Assembly: GCA_963752325.1 (NCBI GenBank)
Contig: CAVVXU010000005.1
Coordinates: forward strand, 1,240,001-1,304,000
Source: CAVTJL01 sp963752325
GTDB lineage: Bacteria > Pseudomonadota > Alphaproteobacteria > Geminicoccales > Geminicoccaceae
DNA length: 64,000 nucleotides
Direction: 5' to 3'
The notes under the pieces: generated by a model
Told to the model about the DNA's origin: nothing
Seen by the model: only the letters and a program-made list of their open reading frames with translations
The model's database searches: none
Program-made: the position numbers and the translations under genes
Shown: piece by piece, positions 46,530-55,193 of the stretch
How the letters are laid out: the number at the start of each line of letters is the position of its first letter
Position numbering within the stretch: the stretch's first letter is position 1

Positions 46530-47395
46530 TGCGCCGCCGCGCCCTCCTGGCCCTCGCTACCGGCGCGCCGCTCGCCGCCTGCGACAGTCTTTTGTTCTAT
46601 CCCTCGCCCAAGCTGCCGCTGGAGCCCGGCCAAATCGGCCTCGCCTACCGCGACGTCACCATCGAGACGAGCGACGGCCTCGATCTCCACGGCTGGTTTC
46701 TCCCGAGCCGCGGCCCTGCGCGCGGCACCATCTTGTTCTTTCACGGCAACGCCCAGAACATCGGCGCGCATTTGCCCAACGTCGCCTGGCTGCCCGACGA
46801 GGGCTTCTCGGTGCTCTTGTTCGACTATCGGGGCTTCGGCCGCTCTGAAGGAAAACCCTCGCTCGAGGGTGTGGGCCTCGATGCCGAGGCGGCCCTGGCG
46901 CGCGTCCTCGATCTCGAGGGTGTGGATCCCGACCGCGTCGTCGTCCTCGGCCAGAGCCTGGGCGGCGCCATCGCGATCAGCGCCCTCGCGCGCTCCCCCG
47001 AGAGAAAAAGAATCCGCGGCCTCGTCGTCGAGGGCGCCCTCGCCAGCTACCGGCAGGTGGCCCAGGAAAAGCTCGCCACGCTCTGGCTCACCTGGCCCTT
47101 CCAGGTGCCGCTCTCCTGGACCATCAGCGACAGCCCGCGCCCGGTCGACGACATCCCCCGCCTGGCGCCAATGCCCGTCCTCGTCATCGAGGACGGCGCC
47201 GACGCCGTCATCCCCCACGGCCAGGCGGCCGAGCTTTTTGCGGCGGCCCGCCCGCCCAAGACCTTCTGGGAGGTTCCAGGCGTCGGCCACATCCAGGCCA
47301 TGACCATTCCGGCCAACCGGGCCCGGCTCGTGGCCTGGATCGAGGGCTGCGCCTTCAGCGGAGCCTGTCCGGAAAGAATCGAGGCCGGGAGCTGA
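46529..47395 (+). CDS. Alpha/beta-hydrolase lipoprotein
   Basis: This 288-residue protein has a lipoprotein signal ('MRRRALLALATGAPLAAC', Cys 18) and an alpha/beta hydrolase domain: 'TILFFHGNAQNIG', 'VLLFDYRGFGRSEG', 'VVLGQSLGGAIAI' with nucleophile Ser, 'VLVIEDGADAVIP' with Asp and 'VPGVGHIQAM' with the catalytic His. This is the YsgA/Frsa-like serine aminopeptidase-type branch. Its ATG overlaps the DUF4105 stop (TGATG), so the DUF3015-DUF4105-hydrolase group is likely one envelope operon. Confidence 0.88.
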   Translation: MRRRALLALATGAPLAACDSLLFYPSPKLPLEPGQIGLAYRDVTIETSDGLDLHGWFLPSRGPARGTILFFHGNAQNIGAHLPNVAWLPDEGFSVLLFDYRGFGRSEGKPSLEGVGLDAEAALARVLDLEGVDPDRVVVLGQSLGGAIAISALARSPERKRIRGLVVEGALASYRQVAQEKLATLWLTWPFQVPLSWTISDSPRPVDDIPRLAPMPVLVIEDGADAVIPHGQAAELFAAARPPKTFWEVPGVGHIQAMTIPANRARLVAWIEGCAFSGACPERIEAGS

Positions 47396-47407
47396 GGGCG
47401 CCCCCCT

Positions 47408-48223
47408 TCACTGCATGGTCGGCGCGGTCCTGACCATGCCGGCGTCGGTCATGAAGGTGGGCAGGACCTGCGGTGCCGCCAGCACCAGGACGCCATAGGC
47501 CACCAGTGCCACGGCCGTGGCACGCGCGATCGGGCGCCCCCAGGGCAGCGCCTTCTCGGCGAGGACCACGAGCGTGATGGCCGCCATGGCGACGAGGTTC
47601 ATGATGCCCAGCGGGAACAGGATGACGAACAGCAGCCAGCAGCAGCCGAGGCAGTAGGCGCCGTGGAGCAGGCCCATGCGCAGCGCGCCCGCCGTCCCGT
47701 CGCGCCACGAGGTCATGATGAAGCTGATCGGCGTGCGGCACTTGGCGAGGCAGCGGTCCTTGAGCGGCGTCAGCTGATAGAGGCCCGCCACGACGAGGAT
47801 CACCCCGCCGATGCGGGCCGCGGTGGCCGATGATAGCATCAGCCGCGCGGCGATGGCCTCGGCGGCGAGGGCACCCGCATAGGCGACGAGGCCCGACAGC
47901 GCCCACACCAGCAGGTAGCCCGCGACGAACACCCAGGTCGCGACGAAGGCCTGGCCGCGCTGGCGCTTGCCCGCCTGCACGCGATGGAAGGTGAGGATCA
48001 TGGGCGCGGCGGTGGGAAACATCATCGCCACCATCATGATCACCCACATCGCGAGGAAGAGCGGCGCGCGCATGCCCATGGTGGGCGCGGCCATCGCCAT
48101 GCCGCCGTCGCCGCCCGCCCCTAGCCAGACGAGCCAGGCCCAGGCGATCGCCGCCAGCCCCAGCAGCAGGCCCAGGATGACGTTACGCTGCAACGATAGC
48201 AGGTCGGTTCCGGCGCGTTCCAC
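47408..48223 (-). CDS. DUF2182 membrane protein
   Basis: This 271-residue protein has about seven membrane segments. 'MWVIMMVAMMFPTAAPMILTFHRV' and 'HGAYCLGCCWLLFVILFPLGIMNL' are signatures of DUF2182 (predicted metal-binding integral membrane proteins); the Cys pair and Met clusters suggest copper or a similar metal. GTG 48223 with GGGAG upstream is chosen because the frame from the preceding gene (DUF1326) runs into it only through a frame change. It follows the DUF1326 gene on the same strand, a common pair. Confidence 0.85.
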   Translation of the reverse strand: MERAGTDLLSLQRNVILGLLLGLAAIAWAWLVWLGAGGDGGMAMAAPTMGMRAPLFLAMWVIMMVAMMFPTAAPMILTFHRVQAGKRQRGQAFVATWVFVAGYLLVWALSGLVAYAGALAAEAIAARLMLSSATAARIGGVILVVAGLYQLTPLKDRCLAKCRTPISFIMTSWRDGTAGALRMGLLHGAYCLGCCWLLFVILFPLGIMNLVAMAAITLVVLAEKALPWGRPIARATAVALVAYGVLVLAAPQVLPTFMTDAGMVRTAPTMQ

Positions 48224-48285
48224 TGGCGCTGCTCCCACGGTCACGGCGCCGCGGCAAGGTCGAGCAGCGGAGAGACCGCCCGCTG

Positions 48286-48913
48286 CTAGCTCGACCAGCT
48301 GATCGGCGCGTAGTGGCCGTTCTTGCCGGAATTGTCCCACCGCATGCCGTGGTCGGCGAAGGTGCTGCCCGTGACGGCCGATGGCGAAGGCGAGCCTGTC
48401 CGGTGCCACCGGATGGCCCACCGCACCCCAGCTCTCGCCACTGGGGTGCATGCTCCCCACCGGCTCCACCGCCATGTGCAGGATGTCGGGGATTTCGGCC
48501 GAGCGGACATTGCCGTTGATGGCGTAGCTGATCGCCACCTTCTTGGCCCCGAGATGATTGCCGACCAGCGGTGCGAAGGCCGCCATGGGGCCGCCCTCGG
48601 CGCCGCCGAAGATGGCGCCCAGCGCCGCGGTCTGCTCGTCGTCCGCACGCTCGTCGATATAGGCCGCGAGCGTCCAGTTGCCGTCTGCCATGGGCCCCGG
48701 CGTGTGGCCCACCACGGCGACATTCAGCCCGCCCAGCGCGACCTGGCCGTAGCGCCCCTCATCGATGTGGAAGAACAAGGCCACGTCGCACACGCCCTGG
48801 CTCGGCTGCGCCGTCATCGGCGCGGCAGACGACAGGAGGCACGGGCACACGACATCGCAGTTGCAGTTCTCGAAATAGTCGCCCGTCAGATGCCATTTGG
48901 TCTGAGCTGCCAC
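48286..48913 (-). CDS. DUF1326 domain-containing protein, frameshifted
   Basis: The protein starts 'MAAQTKWHLTGDYFENCNCDVVCPCL', with the CNC/CPC cysteine set typical of DUF1326. It continues through 'SYAINGNVRSAEI' and then loses frame near 48390 by one extra base. In the alternate frame it ends 'HGMRWDNSGKNGHYAPISWSS', the conserved C-terminal, at TAG 48286-48288, for about 208 residues. The run-on frame into DUF2182 is therefore an artefact. DUF1326 and DUF2182 often sit together; the cysteines suggest metal handling. Confidence 0.85.
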
Positions 48914-49174
48914 GTCGCTCTCCCTCTATGACGGCCAAGCGGAGCGTTGACCTTGCCCCACGAGCGCATCGTCAGCGACTTTCGTGAGCCATCAACATCA
49001 TCGATATGGCTGCTCCACGCCAGTGCCGAAAGGGGCCGAGCGGCATGAGCCGCTTCCGGTCTGCGCCGCGTCATGCTCGATGCCGGGCATCTCCCATCCA
49101 ACCGGATGAGCCTCCATTTTCATGCGACGTCGTCTCTGTGCATTCGCTGCCTACCATCATGGAAGGAAATCGAC

Positions 49175-49912
49175 ATGTCCCAACTGAAGGGCCGCGTGGC
49201 TCTCGTCACCGGCGGCTCGCGCGGCATCGGCAGGGCGATCGCCCTGGCGCTGGCCGAGGCGGGGGCGAAGGTCGCGGTGAACTACCGCGAGCAGGGCGGG
49301 AAGGCGGAGGCCGTGGCCGAAGCCATCCGCAAGAGCGGCGGTTGCGCTGCGGCGTTCGGCGCCGATGTCTCGCTCGGCACCGCCGTGCAGAGCATGGTCC
49401 ACGATGTCGAGGAGCGCCTCGGCCCGGTCGACATCCTGGTCAACAATGCCGGCATAGCGGCGGCGCGCGGCCTCGACGACATCACGGAGGAGCATTTCGA
49501 CCGCACCATCGCCGTAAACCTGAAATCCGCCTTTCTCTGCACACAGGCCGTCCTGCCGGGCATGCGCGCCCGGCGCTGGGGCCGGATCGTCAATATCTCC
49601 TCGGTCGGGGCCCGCGTCGGCGCCAGCTCGGCCAGCGTCGCCTACGGCGCCACCAAGGCCGGGCTCGAAGGCCTGACACGCGCCTACGCCCTGCGGCTGG
49701 CACCGGAGGGTGTCACGGTGAACGCGGTGGCGCCGGGCCTCATCGACACGGACATGGGCCAGCCCTTGATCGAGGCGGGCGTCACGGCCCGCATTCCGGT
49801 CGGACGCCCCGGAAGAGGGGACGAGATCGCCCAGGCGGTCATGATGCTCATGGGCAACGACTACATCACCGGCCAGACGATCGCGGTCAACGGCGGCGTG
49901 CTCTTCTCCTGA
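49175..49912 (+). CDS. SDR family oxidoreductase (FabG-like)
   Basis: This 245-residue protein has 'VTGGSRGIGRAIAL' with the cofactor glycines, 'NNAGIA', 'IVNISSVGARVG' with the catalytic Ser, 'YGATKAGLEGL' with the Tyr-Lys pair and 'GQTIAVNGG' at the end. Overall it is closest to 3-oxoacyl-ACP reductase FabG-type enzymes, but it is not in a fatty-acid gene cluster. ATG 49175 is preceded by GGAAGGAAAT. It converges with the serine hydrolase gene, whose stop is 10 bases away. Confidence 0.88.
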   Translation: MSQLKGRVALVTGGSRGIGRAIALALAEAGAKVAVNYREQGGKAEAVAEAIRKSGGCAAAFGADVSLGTAVQSMVHDVEERLGPVDILVNNAGIAAARGLDDITEEHFDRTIAVNLKSAFLCTQAVLPGMRARRWGRIVNISSVGARVGASSASVAYGATKAGLEGLTRAYALRLAPEGVTVNAVAPGLIDTDMGQPLIEAGVTARIPVGRPGRGDEIAQAVMMLMGNDYITGQTIAVNGGVLFS

Positions 49913-49922
49913 GGCTCTTTCG

Positions 49923-50921
49923 TTACTTGTCCGCGCCGGGTGCGGCCGCCAGCACCTGCCGCAGAATCTCCCCCATGCGCGCATGGCTGATGCCGTGGTC
50001 GACCCGGGCCGCCCTGTGCACCACGACGAGATCCAACGCCGGCACGATGATGATGTACTGCCCGCCGAACCCGCTCGCATAGACCATGGGCAGATGGGTG
50101 CTCATGCTGTCGCCCGACGCGTCGGCCTCCGCGGTCCACCAGAGATAGCCATAGCCGCGCCCGCCGCCGAGGTCGGACTGGGCGCGCGTGCTCTCACGCA
50201 CCCAGCTCTCGGGCACGAGCTGCGTCGACCCCCAGCGGCCGCCGCGCAGATAAAGAAGCCCTACGCGGGCGAGATCGCGCGGCGTCATGCGGAGCTTGTA
50301 GACGGGATGCCGGGACTCCGGGCCACGCTGATAAAAACCGTCGGACGGGACGAAGTCCTGCATGTCGAGCGGAGCCGCAAGGCGCGAGGCGAAGGCCTCG
50401 AACAGATCTAGGCCCGTCTGGCGCTCGAGAATGGCACCGAGCACGTTGAAGTCCCAGTTGTTGTAGAACCAGTGTGTTCCGGGACGATGGCTTCCTCTTG
50501 GGGGCCGCCCTCTGTCGGTGTTGTAGACCGACGGCAGATAGACACCCGACCGGGCCCGCAGGAGGTCCTTCACGGTCGCCCGCTTCTCGACCGGCGTCAG
50601 CGGCTCGTCGTCATCGATCCCCAGCTCCGCGAGCGTCGCGTCGAGGGCTAATTTTCCTTCGGCCACGTAGATCCCATAGAGGACATTGATGAGGCTCTTA
50701 CGTACAGAAGCGACGGAGGACTTGAGCGCGACCTCGCCCCAGCGAAAGACGACACGGCCGCCCTGGACGACGATGAGCGCGGTCGAGCCCCCGCCGGAGA
50801 TCTCTTGAGCCAACGAGGCGAGCCTCTGCGGCGACCAGCCGAGGCCCTCCGGCCCCACCCCGTCCCATTCGGTGCCCGGGACATGGCCGTCGCGGACGGA
50901 GTCATCGGGATCGGGCGCCAC
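49923..50921 (-). CDS. Serine hydrolase (beta-lactamase/transpeptidase-like)
   Basis: This 332-residue protein has the SxxK motif 'SVRKSLINVL', the YxN motif 'YNNWDFN' and C-terminal 'ASGFGGQYIII' that plays the KTG-like role in this EstB/AmpC-like family. Such proteins are carboxylesterases or peptidases rather than antibiotic-degrading beta-lactamases. GTG 50921 behind AGAGGGGGGA is chosen as start; the frame goes further upstream but overlaps vapC. A truncated copy with near-identical sequence lies about 1.36 kb away. Confidence 0.82.
   Translation of the reverse strand: MAPDPDDSVRDGHVPGTEWDGVGPEGLGWSPQRLASLAQEISGGGSTALIVVQGGRVVFRWGEVALKSSVASVRKSLINVLYGIYVAEGKLALDATLAELGIDDDEPLTPVEKRATVKDLLRARSGVYLPSVYNTDRGRPPRGSHRPGTHWFYNNWDFNVLGAILERQTGLDLFEAFASRLAAPLDMQDFVPSDGFYQRGPESRHPVYKLRMTPRDLARVGLLYLRGGRWGSTQLVPESWVRESTRAQSDLGGGRGYGYLWWTAEADASGDSMSTHLPMVYASGFGGQYIIIVPALDLVVVHRAARVDHGISHARMGEILRQVLAAAPGADK
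50390..50905. repeat. Direct repeat copy A (5' part of serine hydrolase gene)
   Basis: Bases 50390-50905 align without any gap to 51750-52265, at a constant offset of 1360 bases. Identity by eye is about 85-90 percent, with long identical blocks such as that around 50441-50480. It is the 5' half of the intact serine hydrolase gene, so the two copies form a segmental tandem duplication that encloses vapBC. Confidence 0.8.
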
Positions 50922-50976
50922 GGGTCCCCCCTCTTTCGTCGGAAGCCGTCCTCGCGGCGCATGAGCAACCAACCAG

Positions 50977-51396
50977 TCATGCCGTGATGCCGAGCAGCTC
51001 GACGCCGAGCCCCGACGCCGCCGCGCGCATCTCCCGGTCGAGCGTAGCGAGCGGCAGGACGCGGCGCTGCGCCAGCTCGAGGAAGGCCGCGTCATAGAGG
51101 GTCAGGTCGAAGCGCTCGGACAGGCGCAGCGCCGTCGTCCAGGCATGCAGGTCGGTCTCGGCATCGATGGTGATCGGCATCGCTGCCAGCTCGGTCAGCA
51201 CGGCGTCGCGGTAGGCGGCATCGATGCGCTTGCGGCGGATCGCCATCTGCAGCGTGTTGCCCACCTCGAGCCGCCACAGCGTCGGCACGACGGCGCCCGT
51301 CTCGGTCACGCGGTCGAGCACGTCTTCCGTCGCCGGCGTGGCCTCGTCCTCGAAATACCATGCCATCGTGATCGAGGTGTCGAGCACCAGGCTCAC
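50977..51396 (-). CDS. VapC-type PIN-domain toxin
   Basis: This 139-residue PIN-domain protein shows the four acidic positions: 'LVLDTSITMAWYF' (Asp), 'LWRLEVGNTLQ' (Glu), 'LTLYDAAFLELA' (Asp) and 'PLATLDREMRAAA' (Asp). VapC toxins are ribonucleases that cut tRNA or rRNA, neutralised by the partner antitoxin. It overlaps the upstream antitoxin's stop by four bases. The downstream serine hydrolase gene begins 56 bases after its stop. Confidence 0.85.
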   Translation of the reverse strand: MSLVLDTSITMAWYFEDEATPATEDVLDRVTETGAVVPTLWRLEVGNTLQMAIRRKRIDAAYRDAVLTELAAMPITIDAETDLHAWTTALRLSERFDLTLYDAAFLELAQRRVLPLATLDREMRAAASGLGVELLGITA

Positions 51397-51638
51397 GGGC
51401 GGCCTTCGTTGATGAGGTCTTTTATCTTCAACCCGCCCAGCGTGACGCCTTTGCGCATCGCGCGGATGCGCCGTGCCGCGGCGCGCGCCCGCTCGCGGTC
51501 GATGCCGGGCCCACCGGGTGGCACCAGCCTGGCCACCACCTTGCCGTGCCGGGTGATGACGATCTCCTCGCCCGCCTCGACCCGATCGAGCAGCTGACCC
51601 AGTTTTGTCTTTGCCTCGAACGCGCCGACCTCGCGCAC
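51393..51638 (-). CDS. Phd/YefM-type antitoxin (VapB-like)
   Basis: This 81-residue protein begins 'VGAFEAKTKLGQLLDRVEAGEEIVITRHGKVVARLVP' in pattern, the Phd/YefM fold seen in many VapC partners; its C-terminal tail 'KIKDLINEGRP' is the part that blocks the toxin. GTG at 51638 follows GAGGGATA. The gene is first in the vapBC operon, overlapping the toxin start by ATGA. Confidence 0.85.
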   Translation of the reverse strand: MREVGAFEAKTKLGQLLDRVEAGEEIVITRHGKVVARLVPPGGPGIDRERARAAARRIRAMRKGVTLGGLKIKDLINEGRP

Positions 51639-51675
51639 GGTATCCCTCCAGCAGGCTGAAACCGACTGGTTTAGA

Positions 51676-52320
51676 CTAGACTAAGCACGGCGGACCGACA
51701 AGTGCCGGTTTCCGGGCCGTGCTGGAAAGGCCGTCGGACGGCCGTGGCGCGAACGCCTCAAACGGATCCTCACTCGTCTGGCGGTCGAGGATCGCCCCGA
51801 GCACGTTGAAGTCCCAGTTGTTGTAGAACCAGTGTGTTCCTGGCCGATGGCTTCCCCGTGCAGGCCGCCCTCTGTCGGTGTTGTAGACCGACGGCAAATA
51901 GACACCAGATCGCGCCCGCAAGAGGTCCCTCACGGTCGCCTGCTTCTCGACCGGCGTCAGCGGCTCGTCGTCATCGATCCCCCGCTCCGCGAGCGTCGCA
52001 TCAAGATGTATTTTTTCTTCGGCGACGTGGATTCCATAGAGGACATTGATGAGGCTCTTGCGCACGGAAGCGACTGAGGACTTGAGCGCAACCTCGCCCC
52101 AGCGAAAGACGACACGGCCGCCCTGGACGACCATGAGCGCCGTCGATCCCCCGGCCAAGATCTCTTGGGCCAACGAGGCGAGCTTCTGGGGCGACCAGCC
52201 GAGGCTTTCGGACACCGTCTCGTCCCATCCACGATCCGGAACGTGGCCGTGGATCGCTGACAGGGCGGGATCGACCGGAACGGCTGCCTCTCGCTGCCTG
52301 GACACCGGCCCAACATGCAC
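51676..52320 (-). pseudogene. Truncated second copy of the serine hydrolase
   Basis: This 214-residue frame copies the N-terminal half of the serine hydrolase at 49923-50921: 'SLGWSPQKLASLAQEI', 'SVRKSLINVLYG', 'YNNWDFNVLGAI'. It then stops after 'SEDPFEAFAPRPSDG' and an unrelated tail. The C-terminal half with the GG-containing motif is lost, so it cannot form the active site. Its reading frame has stayed open, which suggests a recent origin. The two copies flank vapBC. Confidence 0.8.
51750..52265. repeat. Direct repeat copy B
   Basis: This is the partner of copy A (50390-50905), in the same orientation at an offset of 1360 bases without gaps. It lies in the truncated serine hydrolase. Both copies share the block that encodes 'TPVEKxATVxDLLRARSGVYLPSVYN'-like sequence. 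The duplicated length is about 515 bases. Confidence 0.8.
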
Positions 52321-52542
52321 GAGCAGGCGTCGAGCACAACGCCGCGTCAGGGATGGGAGGGGATGACGCGCTTAACCTTGTGGTCAACGGCAGCCTCGCT
52401 ATCGCCGACGGCAGCTGGACGCCTGTTGCTCACCGCGCGCTGAAAGCTGCATCAACCACCGAGGCTCCAGTCGCCATCGAATGAAGACCAAGGGGCAGGT
52501 CGGCACCCGAATGGTGGCGCCTTGGCAAAGGGCCGGCGCTTC

Positions 52543-53433
52543 TCAGGCTTCAGCCGTCCACGCTCGAACAGTCAGGATCGCATCGGCAAAGTCATGCGGC
52601 GCTTCCCACGGCAGATTGTGCCCGCACTCCACGACGCGGTGCTCGTGACGAGCCGTGAACATCGTGGCGTGGCTCGCGGTGCCGCCGGGCTTGAGCGGAT
52701 CCTGCGTGCCGTCCAAAGTGATCGTGGGAACGCCGATCTTCGGTTTTTTTGCCAGGCGATCTTCCAGCGATGCGAGAGCCGGGTCGCCTGCCGCCGTCCC
52801 GAAGCAGAAGCGATAGCAGTGGATCACCACGTCGACAAAGTCCGGGTTGTCGAAGGAGGAAGCCGTCCTCTCGAAGGTGGCATCGTCGAACGCCCAGCCG
52901 GGCGACCACTGCTGCCAAAGGATGCGGCACAGCTCGCGCCGATGATGCGTCAGGCACTCGCGCCCTCGCTCCAATTGAAACAAATGCTGATACCACAGCA
53001 CCTGCTCCAAAGCCGGTGCGCAGGCATGTCCGAGCCGCTCCACGTCGATGATGTCGTAGCCGGCATAGGAGACGAGGCCGGTCACACGTTCTGGCCACAG
53101 AGCCGATGCAACGCAAGACGCCAGGCCACCCCAATCGTAGCCCGCCAGAATTGCACGTCGAATGCCGAGAGCATCAAGGAGACCAACGAGGTCCTGGCCA
53201 AGCGCAGCCTGTTGCCCGCTGCGCATCGTATCTTTGGATCGAAAGCGCGTGGCCCCGAAGCCGCGCAGATAGGGCACGATCACACGTGCCCCCGCCTGTG
53301 CCAGGCGCGGCACGACCTCATCATAGGCATGGACATCATAGGGGAAGCCATGCGCCAAGATAACCGGCCACCCTTCGGGGCCGCCTTCATCAAGAAAGGC
53401 GATTTCCAAGAGCTTGGTTTGGATTGTATTCAT
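52543..53433 (-). CDS. Alpha/beta hydrolase (epoxide hydrolase/haloalkane dehalogenase-like)
   Basis: This 296-residue protein has 'VILAHGFPYDVHAYDEVVP' as the HG-FP oxyanion part, 'ILAGYDWGGLASCVAS' with the nucleophile Asp of the epoxide hydrolase/dehalogenase type, and 'VVECGHNLPWEAP' with the catalytic His. The cap region contains 'FQLERGRECLTHHRR'. The acid residue is not certain. ATG at 53433 overlaps the stop of the SemiSWEET gene upstream (TGA at 53430-53432), so the two are translationally coupled. A divergent HxlR regulator is likely to control the pair. Confidence 0.85.
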   Translation of the reverse strand: MNTIQTKLLEIAFLDEGGPEGWPVILAHGFPYDVHAYDEVVPRLAQAGARVIVPYLRGFGATRFRSKDTMRSGQQAALGQDLVGLLDALGIRRAILAGYDWGGLASCVASALWPERVTGLVSYAGYDIIDVERLGHACAPALEQVLWYQHLFQLERGRECLTHHRRELCRILWQQWSPGWAFDDATFERTASSFDNPDFVDVVIHCYRFCFGTAAGDPALASLEDRLAKKPKIGVPTITLDGTQDPLKPGGTASHATMFTARHEHRVVECGHNLPWEAPHDFADAILTVRAWTAEA

Positions 53434-53777
53434 AGTCGACAATCAACGATACTTTCTATATTACTCAGGTAATTATTCCCTTTGTTTTTATTACCGACAT
53501 CTCGTGCGGTTTTATCGTGGAGCAGAACATTTTCCATTTTCACCGTTAGGATGAAGCCGACGAGAACGAGTGTAACGCCGTTGCCCAGCCAGATCGCCGG
53601 GGCACCCCGCCACACGCCGTAGAATATCCAGAGGCTGACACCGGCCTCAAGCAGAAAAAGGGTGAGCAGGCTGAAATCCTGTGCGCTGCGGGTGCGCCAA
53701 GTCTTCACAACCTGCGGCAGGAACGCGAGCGTGGCCAGGGTGCTGGCCACGAGCCCGACATATTCGATGCCGTCCAT
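53430..53777 (-). CDS. SemiSWEET sugar transporter (PQ-loop family)
   Basis: This 115-residue membrane protein has three helices in the SemiSWEET pattern: 'YVGLVASTLATLAFLPQVVKTWRTRSAQDFSLLTL' has the 'FLPQ' PQ-loop at the end of helix 1, followed by 'SLWIFYGVWRG' and 'APAIWLGNGVTLVLVGFILTVKM' for helices 2 and 3. SemiSWEETs act as dimers that move sugars. ATG 53777 is preceded by AGGAGAC. The C-terminal tail after 'VKMENVL' is longer and less GC-rich than usual and overlaps the hydrolase start. Confidence 0.88.
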   Translation of the reverse strand: MDGIEYVGLVASTLATLAFLPQVVKTWRTRSAQDFSLLTLFLLEAGVSLWIFYGVWRGAPAIWLGNGVTLVLVGFILTVKMENVLLHDKTARDVGNKNKGNNYLSNIESIVDCRL

Positions 53778-53894
53778 AGCAAGTCTCCTACGGGCGCAGG
53801 CCTCCCGCCCCCTCACGGAATGTGCCCTTCCGGACCAGGAGATAGTGGCCTACTACGGCGACAGGGAGTACGCACAAGCAGGACATGTAGTATC

Positions 53895-54254
53895 ATGGAT
53901 GATAGTGCTACCCGCCGATCAAGGCAGCGGAAGGCCGGCCGGACCGGCTGCGCGGTCGAAGCGACACTCTCCGTCATTGGCGGCGTCTGGAAGCCGGTGC
54001 TGGTGTTTCACCTGCTGAACGGCAAGCTGCGCTTCAACGCCCTGTGTCGCGTCACGCCCTTGGCCACACCGCGCATGATTACCCTGCAGCTGCGCGAGCT
54101 CGAGGCGGACGGGATCGTCAAGCGGACCGTGTTTCCCGAGGTTCCCCCGAAGGTGGAATACGAGCTGACGGAGCTCGGCCAGTCCCTGGCACCCGTGCTG
54201 CTGAGCATGCGCGATTGGGGAGAGCGGCTCCAGAAGTCGGAGCAGGTCGCCTAG
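53895..54254 (+). CDS. HxlR-family transcriptional regulator
   Basis: This 119-residue winged-helix protein has the HxlR hallmark 'CAVEATLSVIGGVWKPVLVFHLLNGKLRFNAL' pattern, with the Cys near the N-terminus that may sense redox or electrophiles. The recognition helix 'TPRMITLQLRELEADGIV' is followed by the wing 'PEVPPKVEYELTELG'. The ATG at 53895 lies within the palindrome TATCATGGATGATA (53891-53904), which may be its own operator. It is divergent to the SemiSWEET-hydrolase operon, the typical place for the regulator of such an operon. Confidence 0.88.
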   Translation: MDDSATRRSRQRKAGRTGCAVEATLSVIGGVWKPVLVFHLLNGKLRFNALCRVTPLATPRMITLQLRELEADGIVKRTVFPEVPPKVEYELTELGQSLAPVLLSMRDWGERLQKSEQVA

Positions 54255-54376
54255 AGGGTGCTCGGGAACGAGCCAACGTGAAGCGGTCCTCTAGGAGCTC
54301 GGCCATGCGGCCCGGTCCGGTTTGAATGTCGGCGCCACGCCAACTCGGCCTGAGCCCTTGCCCCTCGACCGGCCCC

Positions 54377-55189
54377 CTACGTCCCCATCATCACATATAC
54401 AGAATGCACCCAGCCCATCGTCAGCGCCGTGTACCAGGCGATCACGGCGAGGACGAGAACCGTGCAGGTGACGGCACCGCTGAGACCCATGCGATGCGTC
54501 TCGATGAAGGTGCGCGTGGGATAGGCACCGAAGGCCCGTGACTCCATCGACATGGCCATCGTCGAGGCACGCCGCAGGCTGCCCACCAGCACCGGCATCG
54601 CGTAGCGCTTCATGTCGCGGAAGCGCCCCATCAGGCCGCGCTGCAGGGCAACACCCCGCACCCGCTGCGCCGCCCTGATGATTTTGATCTCTTCCTCGAT
54701 CGTGGGGACGATCCGGAGCGCAATGAAGAACGCATAGGCGATGCGGTACGGGACTTTTACCTGCTCGACCATGGCGATCGCCAGCGCCCGCGGGTCGGTC
54801 GTGCGCACGAAGACGAGGGAGGCCAGGAGGACCGCGTAGATCCGGAGCGCCGAGGCCAGGGCATAGTCGACGGCCTCGGCCATCACCGGATGGCCCAGGA
54901 CGTGGAAGGCCACATGCGCACCCGGCAGGCTCACCGCCTGAATGAAGAAGAAGCTGGTACAGGCGATGATGAAGAGCCAGGTGCCGCGCACCACCTCGAA
55001 CGGGCTGATGCCGCCCAGGACGATCGCCGAGAAGAGGATGAAAAGCGTCACGGCGATCTGCACCCAGGCGATGTAGACGCCGAAGGCGAGGAGCGAGACC
55101 GCGAGCAGCGCCACGAGCTTCGTCAGTGGGTCCAGGCGGTGGAGGACCGAGTTGTCGGCGCGGTACTGGTAGACGAGGTTGGATGCCAT
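54377..55189 (-). CDS. ykoC: ECF transporter T component (YkoC/CbiQ family)
   Basis: This 270-residue membrane protein has the CbiQ-type fold with about five helices. 'RADNSVLHRLDPLTKLVALLAVSLLAF' opens it, and the two coupling helices contain the conserved 'AQRVRG' and 'MSMESRAFG' (the Ala-Arg-Gly-type motifs that contact the ATPases). It comes after the ATPase gene and the S component in the order S-A-T, as in YkoEDC. It is likely part of a thiamine-related vitamin uptake system; symbol by family and order only. Confidence 0.8.
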   Translation of the reverse strand: MASNLVYQYRADNSVLHRLDPLTKLVALLAVSLLAFGVYIAWVQIAVTLFILFSAIVLGGISPFEVVRGTWLFIIACTSFFFIQAVSLPGAHVAFHVLGHPVMAEAVDYALASALRIYAVLLASLVFVRTTDPRALAIAMVEQVKVPYRIAYAFFIALRIVPTIEEEIKIIRAAQRVRGVALQRGLMGRFRDMKRYAMPVLVGSLRRASTMAMSMESRAFGAYPTRTFIETHRMGLSGAVTCTVLVLAVIAWYTALTMGWVHSVYVMMGT

Positions 55190-55193
55190 GGGC

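Noticed and set aside
52353..52484. A 43-codon frame on the plus strand between the truncated serine hydrolase and the alpha/beta hydrolase
   Set aside because: It has no ribosome-binding site or recognisable motif, and the region of about 220 bases can be explained as non-coding.
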